A stretch of DNA of 36,654 nt, from assembly GCA_023254735.1 (NCBI GenBank), contig JALRKV010000038.1:1-36654 (forward strand), read 5' to 3'. Positions 11,105-20,689 of the stretch are shown in pieces; the stretch's first letter is position 1; each line of letters begins with the position of its first letter. The translations under genes and the position numbers were made by a program. Under the pieces are notes generated by a model, which searched no databases, was not told the DNA's origin, and worked only from the letters and a program-made list of their open reading frames with translations. The DNA is from Pseudomonadales bacterium (lineage in GTDB: Bacteria; Pseudomonadota; Gammaproteobacteria; Pseudomonadales; Pseudohongiellaceae).

Positions 11105-11791
11105 GTGAACGAAGAGATCAGCCCAATTCAGCTCATACTCGAGGCAACGCTGCCAGTGCAACTGGTGATGCTGTCCTTGCTTATACTCTCGATATTGTCT
11201 TGGGTCATGATTGTCCAGAGAGCGATGGTGCTCACCGCGGCATCGAGGGGCGTACTGAGCTTTGAAGAGCGTTTTTGGAGCGGCATGGATCTCAGTCAGC
11301 TTTATAAAGAAGGTACTCAGATGCAGCGTGATGATGTGCCGATAGTAGGGATCGAAAACATTTTCCGAGCAGGATTCAAAGAATTTATGCGGCTGCGGCA
11401 GCAGGCGTCGGTCGATAAGGAAGCGATCATGGAGGGCGCTCAGCGAGCCATGCGGGTCGCTTTTTCCCGAGAAGAGGAAAAGCTTGAACGGCATCTCGCT
11501 TTTTTGGCCTCGGTTGGCTCGGTCTCACCTTATGTCGGCTTATTTGGCACTGTGATCGGGATTATGAACTCGTTCATTGGTCTTGCGAGTCAGACCCAAG
11601 CGACGCTCCAAGTAGTCGCGCCCGGAATTGCAGAGGCACTTATTGCAACGGCGATGGGACTGTTTGCCGCGATACCTGCCGTTGTCGCCTATAACCGCTA
11701 CTCGTCATCGGTGGAGTCGATCACTGGAAGCTACATAACCTTCACCGATGAGTTTTCGAGTATTCTCCACCGCCAAGTACACAGCGAATAG
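11105..11791 (+). CDS. tolQ: Tol-Pal system proton channel subunit TolQ
   Basis: With TolR it forms the inner-membrane proton channel that energises TolA, keeping the outer membrane tethered during division. The 228-residue protein has three membrane segments: near residues 15-38, then after a long cytoplasmic loop two helices around 135-160 and 170-195. The conserved GLFGTVIGIMNSF and ATAMGLFAAIPAVVAYN segments are present. The start is GTG at 11105, with a strong GGAGAAG five bases away and no in-frame ATG nearby. It is the first gene of tolQRAB-pal-cpoB here, 22 bases before tolR. Confidence 0.95.
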   Translation: MNEEISPIQLILEATLPVQLVMLSLLILSILSWVMIVQRAMVLTAASRGVLSFEERFWSGMDLSQLYKEGTQMQRDDVPIVGIENIFRAGFKEFMRLRQQASVDKEAIMEGAQRAMRVAFSREEEKLERHLAFLASVGSVSPYVGLFGTVIGIMNSFIGLASQTQATLQVVAPGIAEALIATAMGLFAAIPAVVAYNRYSSSVESITGSYITFTDEFSSILHRQVHSE

Positions 11792-11813
11792 CGGAGGCTG
11801 CCGAGACTACACA

Positions 11814-12254
11814 ATGGACATTATCGCTCGCAAAAAACGTAAGCCAATGGGAGATATCAACGTCGTTCCTTACATAGACGTGATGCTTGTGCTTCTCATT
11901 GTCTTCATGGTTACCGCGCCGCTACTCAATCAGGGTATTGATGTAGAATTGCCTCAGGCAAACAATGAGCCGCTAAGCATCGATGAGAATCAGGCAACGC
12001 TCGTGGTTTCGATTACCTCGGCAGGTGAGTATTATTTAAGTATTGGCGCAACCGGTGAAGATCGACAGTCTACAAGCCTCGAAGGCGTGGGTGAGCAGGT
12101 TGGTAAAATTGTGTCTGCGAATCCAGAAATACAAGTGCTGGTTGAGGGGGACACGACAGCCGATTGGGGCGCGATGATTCAACTCCTCACGACGCTGCAA
12201 GCGGCGGGTGTGGCTAATCCTAATTTCATCACCCAGCCAATCGACTCACAGTAG
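11814..12254 (+). CDS. tolR: Tol-Pal system protein TolR
   Basis: Partner of TolQ in the proton channel. The 146-residue protein has a short basic N-terminus, one membrane helix with NVVPYIDVMLVLLIVFMVTAP, whose Asp (about residue 23) is the proton-conducting residue known in the family, and a periplasmic domain. I chose ATG 11814 because it gives the canonical MDIIARKKRKPMGDIN start. The longer in-frame version from 11748 would overlap the end of tolQ and add 22 residues that look like shadow coding. The ribosome binding site is weak (GCGGAGG lies about 16 bases away), so coupling to tolQ is likely. Confidence 0.94.
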   Translation: MDIIARKKRKPMGDINVVPYIDVMLVLLIVFMVTAPLLNQGIDVELPQANNEPLSIDENQATLVVSITSAGEYYLSIGATGEDRQSTSLEGVGEQVGKIVSANPEIQVLVEGDTTADWGAMIQLLTTLQAAGVANPNFITQPIDSQ

Positions 12255-12276
12255 AGTCTAGGGAGAGAAAAATAGA

Positions 12277-13146
12277 ATGCCCTCAGTGCGCGAATTGCTT
12301 GGCTTTGGCGAATCAGACGGAGTGAATAACCTCGTGATTCTCAATGGCTATCCGCTCGCCGTAGTAGTGGCCATCTCACTGCATATTCTGCTACTTGGCG
12401 GACTCGTTTATCTTCAAAGTAGCAGTCAATCGCAAGCCTTGGAGCTTATTCAGCCAACGGTGATCAAGGCGCTACTGATCGAGGAGAACCCCCAGGTCAC
12501 TAATCAGCGGACACAAGAAAATCGTCGTCTAGAGGCAAAGCGCCAAGAAACCGAGCGTGCTAACGCGGCGGCGCAGAGAAAGAGAGAGGAGCAGGCCGCA
12601 GAAAAAAAGCGGCAGGAAGAGGCTGCGAAAAAGCGCGAAGAACAGCGGGTTGCTAAAGAACGAGCCGATGCGCAGGCACAGGCCAAAAGAGAAAAAGCGC
12701 AGGCTGATAAGGAAAGAGAGCAGGCCGAAGCGCGGCAGGCTAAGCAGCGCGAAGAAGAGGCCCAGCGAGATCGCGAGGCGCAGCAGCGCAGAGAGCGCGA
12801 AGAGGCGCAAAATGCCGCGGCAGCCGAGGCGGCGAGCAGCGAGTTCGAACTCGTTCAAAGCGCAACCGGGCTTATTCAGCAGCTTGTGACCGAAAATTGG
12901 TCGCGTCCTCCAAGTGCGCGAAACGGTATGCGCGCAGTTATTCAGATTAAAATGCTGCCAACAGGTGAGCTCGTTGACGTGAGAATCACGCAGTCAAGTG
13001 GCGATCCAGCGTTCGATAGATCGGCAGAAAATGCGGTCTACCGCGCTGCGCCGTTCGCAGAATTAACCGCGCTGCCGATCCGTATCTTCAATCAGAATTT
13101 CCGCACGCTGTCACTCATCTTCCAGCCAGAGGATTTACTTAACTAA
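12277..13146 (+). CDS. tolA: Cell envelope integrity protein TolA
   Basis: Spans the periplasm and transmits the energy of TolQR to TolB and Pal. The 289-residue protein has one membrane helix near residues 28-46 (AVVVAISLHILLLGGLVYL). A long helix rich in Lys, Arg, Glu, Gln and Ala follows (about 75-190). The C-terminal domain (about 195-289) contains LVTENWSRPPSARNGM and VRITQSSGDPAFDRSAENAV, typical of the TolA/TonB fold. The charged helix gives long false antisense ORFs. The stop TAA shares one base with the tolB ATG (TAATG). Confidence 0.95.
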   Translation: MPSVRELLGFGESDGVNNLVILNGYPLAVVVAISLHILLLGGLVYLQSSSQSQALELIQPTVIKALLIEENPQVTNQRTQENRRLEAKRQETERANAAAQRKREEQAAEKKRQEEAAKKREEQRVAKERADAQAQAKREKAQADKEREQAEARQAKQREEEAQRDREAQQRREREEAQNAAAAEAASSEFELVQSATGLIQQLVTENWSRPPSARNGMRAVIQIKMLPTGELVDVRITQSSGDPAFDRSAENAVYRAAPFAELTALPIRIFNQNFRTLSLIFQPEDLLN

Positions 13147-14465
13147 TGAAACTTAATCGCGCGATTCCCTTGCTATTCGTTTTTGGTGCACTGATTAGTT
13201 TTTCGGCGAAGGCCGAGCTCAGTATTCAAATCACCCAGGGGATAGACAATCCAATCCCGATCGCGATTGTGCCTTTCTCATGGGAGGGCAGTGGGGTTCT
13301 GGATGAAGCTATCGGTGACATCGTGACCGCTGATCTTCAGCAGGTCGGTGAGTTTCGAGCGCTTTCGCCATCGAATATGCTGGCAATGCCGCGCGAGGAG
13401 CGCGAAGTTTACTACCGTGATTGGAGTGTTTTGGCACAGGATTATCTCCTCGTCGGCAAGGTGCAGAGAGCGCCCGGCAGCGAATTGATCCAGGTGCAAT
13501 ACGAGTTTTTCGATATCAATCGAGAGATCAAGCTCGCCGGAGAGGTGCTCACCGGTACCGCGGCGCAGCTGCGCGATATTGGCCACGAAATAAGTAATGT
13601 CGTGTTTGAACTAGTGACAGGGACGCGAGGTGCATTTACCACGCAAATACTCTACGTTGTCAGTGAATTCGTAAGCTCGGAGGAGTCATATTTTCGCCTC
13701 GAGAAGGCCGATTACGATGGCCGTCGGGCGCAAGTTCTGCTGGAATCTCGTGAGCCGATTATGTCACCCAGCTGGTCACCTAATGGGCAAGACATCGCCT
13801 ATGTGTCATTTGAGACTGACTTGCCACGAATTTATACGCAAAACATCGCGACGGGGCAGCGACGCCAGATCACCAATTACCCGAATATAAACAGCTCACC
13901 CGTGTGGTCGCCAGACGGGACAAAGCTGGCTATGGTTCTGTCTAAAGACGGTAGCCCAGATATCTACGTGCAAGACCTTATCAGCAACGAACTGATACGA
14001 ATAACCGACCATCCTGCGATCGACACGGAACCCGCATGGTCAAAAGACGGGCGCTCTTTGGTGTTTATGTCGGATAGGACAGGTCAGCCTCAGATTTATC
14101 AGATGGAGATAGGTGCAAGCACCTACGACGTCGAGCGCCTAACCTACGACTGCTTCCACTGCGCCAAAGGGCAGTTCTTACCCGATGGGGTTAATCTTGT
14201 TCACGTCAGGCGAGAGACTCGACAGAGTCCGGACTACCAAATTTCCATTATGAATGTCGAGACTCTTAGGGTTATCACGCTCACCTCGACTAAATTCGAC
14301 GAGTCACCGAGTGTCGCCCCCAATGGCAGCATGATTATGTACGCGACTAAATTCAACGGCCGCGGCGTACTCGACGCGGTGTCGATTGATGGCCGTGTCA
14401 AATTTAGGTTGCCCTCATCGCGTGGCGATGTGCGCGAGCCGGCTTGGTCGCCGTATTTAAACTAG
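13146..14465 (+). CDS. tolB: Tol-Pal system beta-propeller protein TolB
   Basis: A periplasmic protein that binds Pal and TolA. The 439 residues begin with a signal peptide ending near FSAKAEL (about residue 23), then an N-terminal alpha/beta domain and a six-bladed propeller. The propeller is visible as repeated SWSPNGQDIAY, VWSPDGTKLAM, AWSKDGRSLVF and SVAPNGSMIMY units from about residue 205 on, ending AWSPYLN. Length is close to the usual 430. It is translationally coupled to tolA; a gap of about 130 bases with a possible TATAAC -10 element (14573-14578) separates it from pal. Confidence 0.96.
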   Translation: MKLNRAIPLLFVFGALISFSAKAELSIQITQGIDNPIPIAIVPFSWEGSGVLDEAIGDIVTADLQQVGEFRALSPSNMLAMPREEREVYYRDWSVLAQDYLLVGKVQRAPGSELIQVQYEFFDINREIKLAGEVLTGTAAQLRDIGHEISNVVFELVTGTRGAFTTQILYVVSEFVSSEESYFRLEKADYDGRRAQVLLESREPIMSPSWSPNGQDIAYVSFETDLPRIYTQNIATGQRRQITNYPNINSSPVWSPDGTKLAMVLSKDGSPDIYVQDLISNELIRITDHPAIDTEPAWSKDGRSLVFMSDRTGQPQIYQMEIGASTYDVERLTYDCFHCAKGQFLPDGVNLVHVRRETRQSPDYQISIMNVETLRVITLTSTKFDESPSVAPNGSMIMYATKFNGRGVLDAVSIDGRVKFRLPSSRGDVREPAWSPYLN

Positions 14466-14596
14466 TAAGCCTAGCAAGAATGCAACGCATGCGGATGAGG
14501 AGAAAATTTTTCCAAGTTTTCCGAAATGCCGCCGATTTAATGAGACTAGATGCAGCTGTTTAGGATGCGGAATATAACCTGAGAGGAATAACAACA

Positions 14597-15142
14597 ATGG
14601 TTCACACAAAACAATTCATGCGGTCAGCGGTCGTTGCACTGGCGTTGATGAGCCTTGCCGCGTGTAAGTCATCAAGCGATGCGGAGAGTGATGCTAACGC
14701 CTCATCAGCGATGGGCAGCATGTCTAGCGAGTCGACGTCATCCGCAGCGCAGGCGAGCGGTGCCGGTACGAGCGGTCGCCTAAGTGCTGAGCAGATTCAA
14801 GCGGAGAATGCGCTGAGGCAAACAGTATTCTATTTTGACTTCGACATTGCCGAGTTCCGTGCTACCGACAGAGAGACGTTGATGTACCATGCGCGCGATC
14901 TGGCGGCTAATCCGAGCAAGCGACTGCGCCTCGAGGGCCACGCAGATGAGCGTGGAACGCGCGAGTACAACCTGGCCTTGGGCGAGCGCCGAGCAAACAG
15001 CATTCTTAATTATCTCATCGTTAACGGGGCGTCACGCTCGCAGATAGAAGTGGTGAGCTATGGCGAAGAAAGACCTGCAATGACCGGTCAGTCTGAGAAT
15101 GCCTACAACCGTAATCGACGAGTCGAGGTGGTCGCGCGCTAG
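14597..15142 (+). CDS. pal: Peptidoglycan-associated lipoprotein Pal
   Basis: An outer-membrane lipoprotein that binds peptidoglycan through an OmpA-like domain. The 181-residue precursor has a lipoprotein signal with lipobox LAAC, lipidated Cys23. A Ser/Ala/Gly-rich linker covers residues 24-62. The OmpA-like domain follows, beginning TVFYFDFDIAEF, with LEGHADERGTREYNLALGERRA and the terminal NRNRRVEVVAR carrying the residues that contact diaminopimelate. The ribosome binding site is GAGAGGAAT. The Ser-rich linker is low complexity, with no signal beyond a flexible tether. The gene is followed after about 80 bases by cpoB. Confidence 0.96.
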   Translation: MVHTKQFMRSAVVALALMSLAACKSSSDAESDANASSAMGSMSSESTSSAAQASGAGTSGRLSAEQIQAENALRQTVFYFDFDIAEFRATDRETLMYHARDLAANPSKRLRLEGHADERGTREYNLALGERRANSILNYLIVNGASRSQIEVVSYGEERPAMTGQSENAYNRNRRVEVVAR

Positions 15143-15224
15143 AGCACTGCATGCGCGTTGCCCTCTGCGAATGGCTCGCCTAAACTAGTCGGTATAGTCA
15201 TTCTCTATGGAGTTTCGCGTAGCA

Positions 15225-16022
15225 ATGAAATTACGCCAAGTACAGACTGTCAAAAGCTTCCAATCATTCGGTGACGGCATCGTGCGTCTGACTATGACCG
15301 CTGCGCTGGCGCTGCTTAGCACTGTTGCCACGGCGCAGAATACAAGCTCTCAGTCGTCCAATGATGCCATGTCGTTACTGCTGGATCAGAACCGGCAGCT
15401 GCGAGCCGAAATCCAAGCCCTGCGCGGACAGCTCGACGAGCAGGGCTTTGAGATTAAAAAGCTGCAGAGAGATTCACTTAATCGGTACACCGATGTCGAT
15501 CAAAGGCTGAGTGATCTCGAATCTTCAGCCTCAAGCCCACGGCAGCCGGCGGTCCAAACCGTACCAAACACCACGGCAGCACCGATACAGGCGCCAGCGA
15601 CGGAGTCACGAGCAAACGGCACATCACGCCCGACGCTGCAGCCTGCTGCGCTAAGCGAACAGCAGCTCTATCAGATGGCCTACGATTCTGTCATCAACAG
15701 CCACTTCGAGCGCTCCATCGCCGAGTTCGATCAGTATTTAAGCCAATATCCCGACGGGCGCTTCGTGACCAACGCACATTATTGGAAAGGCCAGGCCTAT
15801 CTTTATCTCGAGCGTTTCGAAGAGGCACGCAGCGCCTACGAAATAATTCTCGAGCAGTACGCCGATTCGAGTAAAGTGCCCGACGCCATGTACGGACTGG
15901 GTCTCGCGTATCAAGGCATGGGTAACCTCCAGCGGGCAAGGCAGATGCTTAACGACATCAAGCGTCGCTTTCCGAATACAGGCGTCGCCAACCTCGCCGA
16001 TACGCGACTGCTTTCGCTGTGA
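15225..16022 (+). CDS. cpoB: Cell division coordinator CpoB (YbgF)
   Basis: A periplasmic protein that links Tol energy to septal peptidoglycan synthesis (known for the family). The 265-residue form has a signal peptide ending near STVATAQN. An N-terminal coiled coil follows (LLDQNRQLRAEIQALRGQL, then LQRDSLNRYTDVDQRLSDL), which drives trimer formation, then a Pro/Thr-rich linker. The C-terminal part carries three TPR-like repeats (YDSVINSHFERSIAEFDQYL, AYLYLERFEEARSAYEIIL, GLAYQGMGNLQRARQML). Two ATGs are possible, 15207 and 15225; I prefer 15225 because GGAG lies upstream of it, but the choice is open. The stop overlaps the queE GTG start by three bases in GTGA. Confidence 0.9.
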   Translation: MKLRQVQTVKSFQSFGDGIVRLTMTAALALLSTVATAQNTSSQSSNDAMSLLLDQNRQLRAEIQALRGQLDEQGFEIKKLQRDSLNRYTDVDQRLSDLESSASSPRQPAVQTVPNTTAAPIQAPATESRANGTSRPTLQPAALSEQQLYQMAYDSVINSHFERSIAEFDQYLSQYPDGRFVTNAHYWKGQAYLYLERFEEARSAYEIILEQYADSSKVPDAMYGLGLAYQGMGNLQRARQMLNDIKRRFPNTGVANLADTRLLSL

Positions 16023-16672
16023 GTACTGATCTGAGTTTACGCCTGACGGAAATCTTTCACTCCCTGCAGGGTGAGGCTCGCACGGTAGGCCGACCGACTG
16101 TGTTCATCAGGCTCACGGGATGTCCTCTGCGATGCACCTATTGCGACACCGCGTATGCCTTCGAAGGGGGTAAGCAGCACTCACTGGACGAAATTCTTGT
16201 GCAGGTAGCTGAACATTCAGCGGAGTATGTAACGGTGACAGGGGGAGAGCCTCTCGCACAACCCTCGGCGATTCAACTCATGGAAGCGCTCTGCGATGCC
16301 GGGTATCAAGTGTCGCTTGAAACCGGCGGCGCGATGCCTATCGGTGACGTCGATGAGCGTGTATCTATCGTGCTCGACCTAAAAACGCCGGCTTCTGGCG
16401 AATGTGACCGCAATTTGCTCGCGAATATTCCCTTGCTGCGCAGAAAAGACCAAGTCAAGTTTGTTATCTGCGACCGCAGCGATTACGACTGGTCGAAGGC
16501 CCAGCTTCAGATGCATGACCTTGGGGCGCGCGTGGACGATGTGTTATTTTCTCCTTCCTACGAAGAGCTTGAGCCCGCGCAATTAGCGCAGTGGGTGCTC
16601 GAAGACCGGCTCAAGGTTCGCATGCAGCTCCAACTCCACAAGCAAATTTGGGGCGACAAAAAAGGCGTTTAA
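16019..16672 (+). CDS. queE: 7-carboxy-7-deazaguanine synthase QueE
   Basis: A radical SAM enzyme that converts 6-carboxy-tetrahydropterin to 7-carboxy-7-deazaguanine in the queuosine pathway. The 217-residue protein shows [20 protein letters not shown] followed by the cluster-binding CPLRCTYC (Cx3CxxC, about residues 40-47). [10 protein letters not shown] for SAM binding comes next, and then [12 protein letters not shown]. The start is GTG at 16019, overlapping the cpoB stop; no ATG would keep the N-terminal beta strand. queC follows after 37 bases, and queD lies about 19 kb away in the same window, so three queuosine-pathway enzymes are present. Confidence 0.95.
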   Translation: MSTDLSLRLTEIFHSLQGEARTVGRPTVFIRLTGCPLRCTYCDTAYAFEGGKQHSLDEILVQVAEHSAEYVTVTGGEPLAQPSAIQLMEALCDAGYQVSLETGGAMPIGDVDERVSIVLDLKTPASGECDRNLLANIPLLRRKDQVKFVICDRSDYDWSKAQLQMHDLGARVDDVLFSPSYEELEPAQLAQWVLEDRLKVRMQLQLHKQIWGDKKGV

Positions 16673-16709
16673 TGCCGGATCCTCTTACCGACCCAAGGAA
16701 AGCGAGAAT

Positions 16710-17378
16710 ATGAAAAAGGCAATCGTCTTAGTTTCAGGCGGGCTCGATTCTGCGACCTGTCTGGCGATCGCCCAGGCCGAGGGCTATGCCTGCTACGCGC
16801 TGAGCTTCGACTATGGTCAGCGCTCTGTTAGCGAACTCGCCGCTGCGGCTCGTTTGACAGAGGCGGCAGGTGTCGCGGCTCATAAAACGTTGCCAATAGA
16901 CATGGGAGCAATTGGTGGATCTGCGCTAACTGACCGCTCTATCGCGGTGCCCGAGCAGGAGACTCAGGGCATTCCTGTTACCTACGTGCCAGCCCGCAAT
17001 ACAGTGTTTTTGAGCTATGCGCTTGCCTGGGCCGAAGTGGTGGCAGCCGAAGCCATTTTTATTGGCGTCAACGCGTTAGATTATTCTGGCTACCCAGATT
17101 GTCGTCCCGAATATATTAACGCGTTTCAATCTCTTATCGATCTTGCTACGAAAGCGGGTGTTGAAGGTAAAAGTATTGCGCTCAGAACGCCACTAATCGA
17201 CCTCACAAAAGCTGAAATTATTGGCGTTGGGTTGCAGCTCGGCGTGGATTACGCGATGACAGTTTCTTGCTATCAGGCGGATGAAGACGGGCGTGCCTGC
17301 GGCCGCTGCGACAGTTGTAGGCTGCGGATAAAAGGCTTCGCCGACGCGCAGTCCGACGATCCGACGCGTTATCAGTAA
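16710..17378 (+). CDS. queC: 7-cyano-7-deazaguanine synthase QueC
   Basis: An ATP-dependent enzyme making preQ0 from 7-carboxy-7-deazaguanine and ammonia. The 222-residue protein has the PP-loop [15 protein letters not shown] at residues 7-21 and [11 protein letters not shown] soon after. [17 protein letters not shown] is typical of the family. The C-terminal zinc-binding cysteines appear as [18 protein letters not shown] (about residues 189-206). AAGGAAAGCGAG precedes the ATG. It is likely co-transcribed with queE; tRNA-Lys follows with its own promoter. Confidence 0.96.
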   Translation: MKKAIVLVSGGLDSATCLAIAQAEGYACYALSFDYGQRSVSELAAAARLTEAAGVAAHKTLPIDMGAIGGSALTDRSIAVPEQETQGIPVTYVPARNTVFLSYALAWAEVVAAEAIFIGVNALDYSGYPDCRPEYINAFQSLIDLATKAGVEGKSIALRTPLIDLTKAEIIGVGLQLGVDYAMTVSCYQADEDGRACGRCDSCRLRIKGFADAQSDDPTRYQ

Positions 17379-17405
17379 TTATTCGAAAAAAATGGCGATT
17401 CTGAC

Positions 17406-17433
17406 TTGTCTTTTTTTGATTTGATAGTACTAT
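17406..17433 (+). promoter_or_regulatory. Promoter of tRNA-Lys
   Basis: TTGTCT (17406-17411), a 16-base T-rich spacer, then TACTAT (17428-17433) and a GC-rich discriminator gacgcccc before the tRNA at 17447. A GC-rich discriminator is characteristic of growth-rate/stringently controlled stable-RNA promoters, so similar control is inferred. Confidence 0.55.
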
Positions 17434-17446
17434 GACGCCCCTTCAC

Positions 17447-17522
17447 GGGCCGTTAGCTCAGTCGGTAGAGCAGTTGGCTTTTAACCAATTGGTCGTGCGT
17501 TCGAGTCGCACACGGCCCACCA
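17447..17522 (+). tRNA. tRNA-Lys (anticodon UUU)
   Basis: A 76-base cloverleaf with acceptor GGGCCGT pairing perfectly with ACGGCCC, D arm GCTC...GAGC and anticodon stem GTTGG/CCAAT around loop CTTTTAA, giving UUU. The T arm carries TTCGAGT, and the 3' CCA is encoded. A run of five T follows at once. Its wobble U is a known substrate class for the MnmC pathway, encoded at 28861-31080, and LysRS is at 32383. Confidence 0.97.
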
Positions 17523-17634
17523 TTTTTCCCCGTGATATCTCTTGGCGCTCATCGCGCCACTCCTCTGTTGCCGTTTCTCCGCATAGATAATGCCATGGTA
17601 AGATAGTGGCCTGAACCCTGACCGAGAGCGCAGC

Positions 17635-18762
17635 ATGCAAGAAACAACCAACACCTCATCGCAAACAGAGCGCCTTGCAGCAGACACACAGCTTGTAAAA
17701 TCTTACCTCGATAAGATTGATGCGTATCAGGTTGACTCTCTTAGCGCAGCAGCGACAGCCGACTATAAGCGCCGCATTCTCGATGCACTCGCCTCTAGCG
17801 GCGCAAAAATGGTTGCGCATTACTATACCGACCCTGTGCTCCAAGATCTTGCAGAGGAGAGCGGTGGTTTCGTCGGCGACAGCCTCGAAATGGCCCGTTT
17901 CGGGCGCGACTGTGACGCGTCAACCTTGATAGTAGCCGGCGTGCGGTTCATGGGCGAATCAGCAAAAATACTGAGTCCCGACAAGCGCGTCATCATGCCC
18001 ACGCTCGAAGCGACGTGCTCACTGGATATCGCCTGCCCAATTTCGGAATTCTCAGCTTTTTGCGATGCCAACCCGGATCGGACCGTGGTCGTTTATGCGA
18101 ACACCTCTGCCTCGGTTAAGGCGCGCGCCGATTGGGTTGTTACGTCGAGCGTTGCGTTGGATATTGTCGAACATTTAATGGAACGCGGAGAGAAAATATT
18201 GTGGGCGCCTGACCGCCATCTCGGCCGTTATATTCGCGACACAACGGGCGCTGACATGCTGCTTTGGGATTCTGCGTGCATCGTTCATGAAGAATTTAAA
18301 GCGCGTGGTCTTCGCGACATGCGAGCGCTATACCCTGATGCAGCGGTGCTGGCACATCCCGAATCACCCGCTGAGGTCTTGGCGATTGCTGATGTGATTG
18401 GCTCCACCACGCAGATAATTAACGCCTCGCAAACGATGCCAAACGCACAGTTCATCGTCGCAACCGACCGCGGAATATTTCATAAATTGCAGCAGCTCTC
18501 GCCCGAGAAAGAATTTATTGTCGCGCCCACCGCGGGTAATGAAGCAACTTGCAGGAGCTGCGCTAGCTGTCCTTGGATGGGAATGAATACGTTGCCAACC
18601 TTGCTCGCTGCGCTCGAGGCGCTTCAAGTCGGAGACGCGAATGCTGAGCTGACCAACGAGGTATTTGTCGATGCTGCGGTAGGTGAGCGAGCGATGAAGC
18701 CGCTGCAGCGCATGCTCGACTTCGCTGCTACGAACGCGTTAAAGGTGAGGGGGAAGGCCTAG
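17635..18762 (+). CDS. nadA: Quinolinate synthase NadA
   Basis: Condenses iminoaspartate and dihydroxyacetone phosphate to quinolinate in NAD synthesis, using a 4Fe-4S cluster. The 375-residue protein shows [16 protein letters not shown] near the start, [17 protein letters not shown], and [13 protein letters not shown] carrying one conserved Cys. [29 protein letters not shown] and the C-terminal [13 protein letters not shown] with CxxCxxC follow. The start is supported by GAGAG about seven bases before ATG 17635. Its stop TAG lies inside CTAG shared with the stop of the convergent protease gene. Confidence 0.96.
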   Translation: MQETTNTSSQTERLAADTQLVKSYLDKIDAYQVDSLSAAATADYKRRILDALASSGAKMVAHYYTDPVLQDLAEESGGFVGDSLEMARFGRDCDASTLIVAGVRFMGESAKILSPDKRVIMPTLEATCSLDIACPISEFSAFCDANPDRTVVVYANTSASVKARADWVVTSSVALDIVEHLMERGEKILWAPDRHLGRYIRDTTGADMLLWDSACIVHEEFKARGLRDMRALYPDAAVLAHPESPAEVLAIADVIGSTTQIINASQTMPNAQFIVATDRGIFHKLQQLSPEKEFIVAPTAGNEATCRSCASCPWMGMNTLPTLLAALEALQVGDANAELTNEVFVDAAVGERAMKPLQRMLDFAATNALKVRGKA

Positions 18763-20303
18763 CCCTGAAGCGCTCGCTGTTGATCTTCGAGAGTGTTAAT
18801 GCGCTCGCGCAGTCGCGCCTCTACCGCGGCGCCGGCACCCTGATCGACTTCAATCCTGAGAGCAAACTGCAGTTGCTGACGCGCATTGCGGAAGTCTCCA
18901 AGCAACCTAAAGTATTCTGCTCGCGCTTGATGCACTTCGCTTATGTTGCCTGCTTGACCTTGTGTTTCCGCAAGCATAGCCCATAGATGATGGTCGTCCG
19001 GACGTAAAACCGCATGGCGCTGCAGCACCTCTGCTGCCTCACTGTAATTGCGTGCGGCAATTAGTGCTTCGGCATACGCTGTGGTTAGGGCGTGATTATT
19101 GGGGTTAATCTGCAGGTGGCGCGTTAAATATTCACGCGCCTGCCCAGGCTCATTCTGTTTTGTAAGAATTTCAGCCTGAGTAACCACATAGCTTATTCGA
19201 TTGGGCTCTTTTGACAGTAAAGGCGACAGCGCTGCGCTCGCGCCTGCATAATTGCCTGCCTCGTAAAGCGCCACCGCGAGGCCGTAGCGATTGGCATCGC
19301 GCGTGAAAGTGCTCGTGCTATTGGTCAGAGCTCGGCGCATCTCACCGACTAACGCGTCTTTATCCTCCGCGTAATGGCCGACGACCCGCGCTCTGACGAT
19401 CTGATATTCGAGATCCTCTTGATAGAGACGCTCGGGATAACGGAATTCTCGACTCCTCGCATCTGAAATACGCGATTCAGTGACGGGGTGTGAGAGGAGA
19501 AATTCTGGTGGTCGTCGCCCAAAGCGGTTTATAGCGATAAGGCGCTCGAAGAGCGAGGACATGCCCTCTGGATCAAACCCTGCGTTAAACATCGTGTCTT
19601 GGCCGATGCGATCGGCCTCCGCCTCGTTGCTGCGACTAAAGCGCAGCTGATTCTCGAGTGAGCGCCCCTGCGCGGCGGCAAGCGCAGCGGCGCCGTGGCC
19701 TGCGTCCGAGGTCGCCATCACAATAACACTCGCAAGCAGGCTGGCCATTTGCGGCACGCGGCCAGCCTGAGCCTCATCGATACCCCGGGCAAAGTGTCTT
19801 TGGCTTACATGAGAGATTTCGTGCGCCATGACAGAGGCGAACTCGGCTTCAGTGTGCGCGTTTAAAAATAACCCTGTATTTACGCCAATGATCCCGCCCG
19901 GTGCTGCGAATGCGTTAAGCTCTTCGCTGTCGATGATGACAAACGAAAGGCGGTGATCCTGTAGTTGGCTTCTCGAGGCCAGTTTGTAGGTAACGTTTTC
20001 GAGATAATTGTTTAGCAGGGGGTCAGGGATAGTTGGTGCTCCGCGACGGACGCTCGCCAAAAATTGCTGACCGATCGCAAACTCTTGCTCGAGCGACACG
20101 GTGCCCGAGATTCGGTCTCCAAGAGAGGGAAGGGTATTCTGCGCAGAGGCTATCGGCATGCATAGAGAGAGCAAGGCCGCGCTCATTAGGCCACGAACCG
20201 GGCGCGAAAACAGCCCTTGGCAGACAGGCTGGCGAGCGAGTCGGCGAGTAAAGCGACGCCCCAAAGTAATAGTGAGGCGACTAGGGTGAGGCGAGTGGCT
20301 CAT
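18759..20303 (-). CDS. bepA: M48-family metalloprotease with TPR repeats (BepA-like)
   Basis: A periplasmic zinc protease and chaperone for outer-membrane protein assembly, by analogy with BepA. The HEISH zinc motif appears in [18 protein letters not shown], with the third ligand in the [12 protein letters not shown] segment. [14 protein letters not shown] is typical of M48 proteases. The C-terminal half holds TPR repeats ([39 protein letters not shown]). A signal peptide core [15 protein letters not shown] precedes the mature protein. Start choice is uncertain: 20303 (used; 514 residues), 20357 with AGGAG about 12 bases upstream, or 20186, which would leave a short standard signal peptide. 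It overlaps nadA by four bases tail to tail. Confidence 0.9.
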   Translation of the reverse strand: MSHSPHPSRLTITLGRRFTRRLARQPVCQGLFSRPVRGLMSAALLSLCMPIASAQNTLPSLGDRISGTVSLEQEFAIGQQFLASVRRGAPTIPDPLLNNYLENVTYKLASRSQLQDHRLSFVIIDSEELNAFAAPGGIIGVNTGLFLNAHTEAEFASVMAHEISHVSQRHFARGIDEAQAGRVPQMASLLASVIVMATSDAGHGAAALAAAQGRSLENQLRFSRSNEAEADRIGQDTMFNAGFDPEGMSSLFERLIAINRFGRRPPEFLLSHPVTESRISDARSREFRYPERLYQEDLEYQIVRARVVGHYAEDKDALVGEMRRALTNSTSTFTRDANRYGLAVALYEAGNYAGASAALSPLLSKEPNRISYVVTQAEILTKQNEPGQAREYLTRHLQINPNNHALTTAYAEALIAARNYSEAAEVLQRHAVLRPDDHHLWAMLAETQGQAGNISEVHQARAEYFRLLGDFRNARQQLQFALRIEVDQGAGAAVEARLRERINTLEDQQRALQG

Positions 20304-20430
20304 GGCTGTTGGCTTGATTCTCCTTGCGGTGATGGAAATTGACCGCTGTCTTCTCATATTACTGAAATACTCCTGAAATTAAAGCCTTAGATCATAGGCA
20401 TTACTAGTCAATGCTTGATAAAATAATCAC

Positions 20431-20664
20431 ATGGAACTAAAAAGCGACATTCAGTTAGACCTCAGTGGTTTGCAGTGCCCGATGCCTTTACTCAAGGCAA
20501 AACTCGCGTTGAATTCGATGGCTTCGTCGCAGGTGCTTAAGGTAATTGCGACCGATCCGGCCTCAGAAAAAGACTTTAAGCTGTTCGCCTCGCAGAGTGA
20601 TAACGAGATCCTGGCTTTTGAGAAAGACGCTGCCGCGTATTTCTACTGGATTCGCAAGGCTTAG
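20431..20664 (+). CDS. TusA-family sulfur carrier protein
   Basis: A 77-residue protein with LDLSGLQCPMPLLKAKLAL, where Cys17 in the CPMP motif is the residue that carries persulfide sulfur in TusA/SirA/YedF proteins. The rest fits the small two-layer fold (VIATDPASEKDFKLFA). TusA itself relays sulfur for 2-thiouridine synthesis on tRNA wobble bases; other members serve other sulfur routes, so the exact role is uncertain. There is no visible ribosome binding site, and an AT-rich gataaaataat lies directly before the ATG, so the transcript leader may be very short. perM follows after 25 bases. Confidence 0.88.
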   Translation: MELKSDIQLDLSGLQCPMPLLKAKLALNSMASSQVLKVIATDPASEKDFKLFASQSDNEILAFEKDAAAYFYWIRKA

Positions 20665-20689
20665 CCTCCGCCCCAATGGAGGGCTAAAG

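Noticed and set aside
12504..12889. Long open frames on the minus strand and in another plus frame inside tolA
   Set aside because: They are produced by the repetitive Lys/Glu/Gln/Ala codons of the TolA helix and have no start signals or family features.
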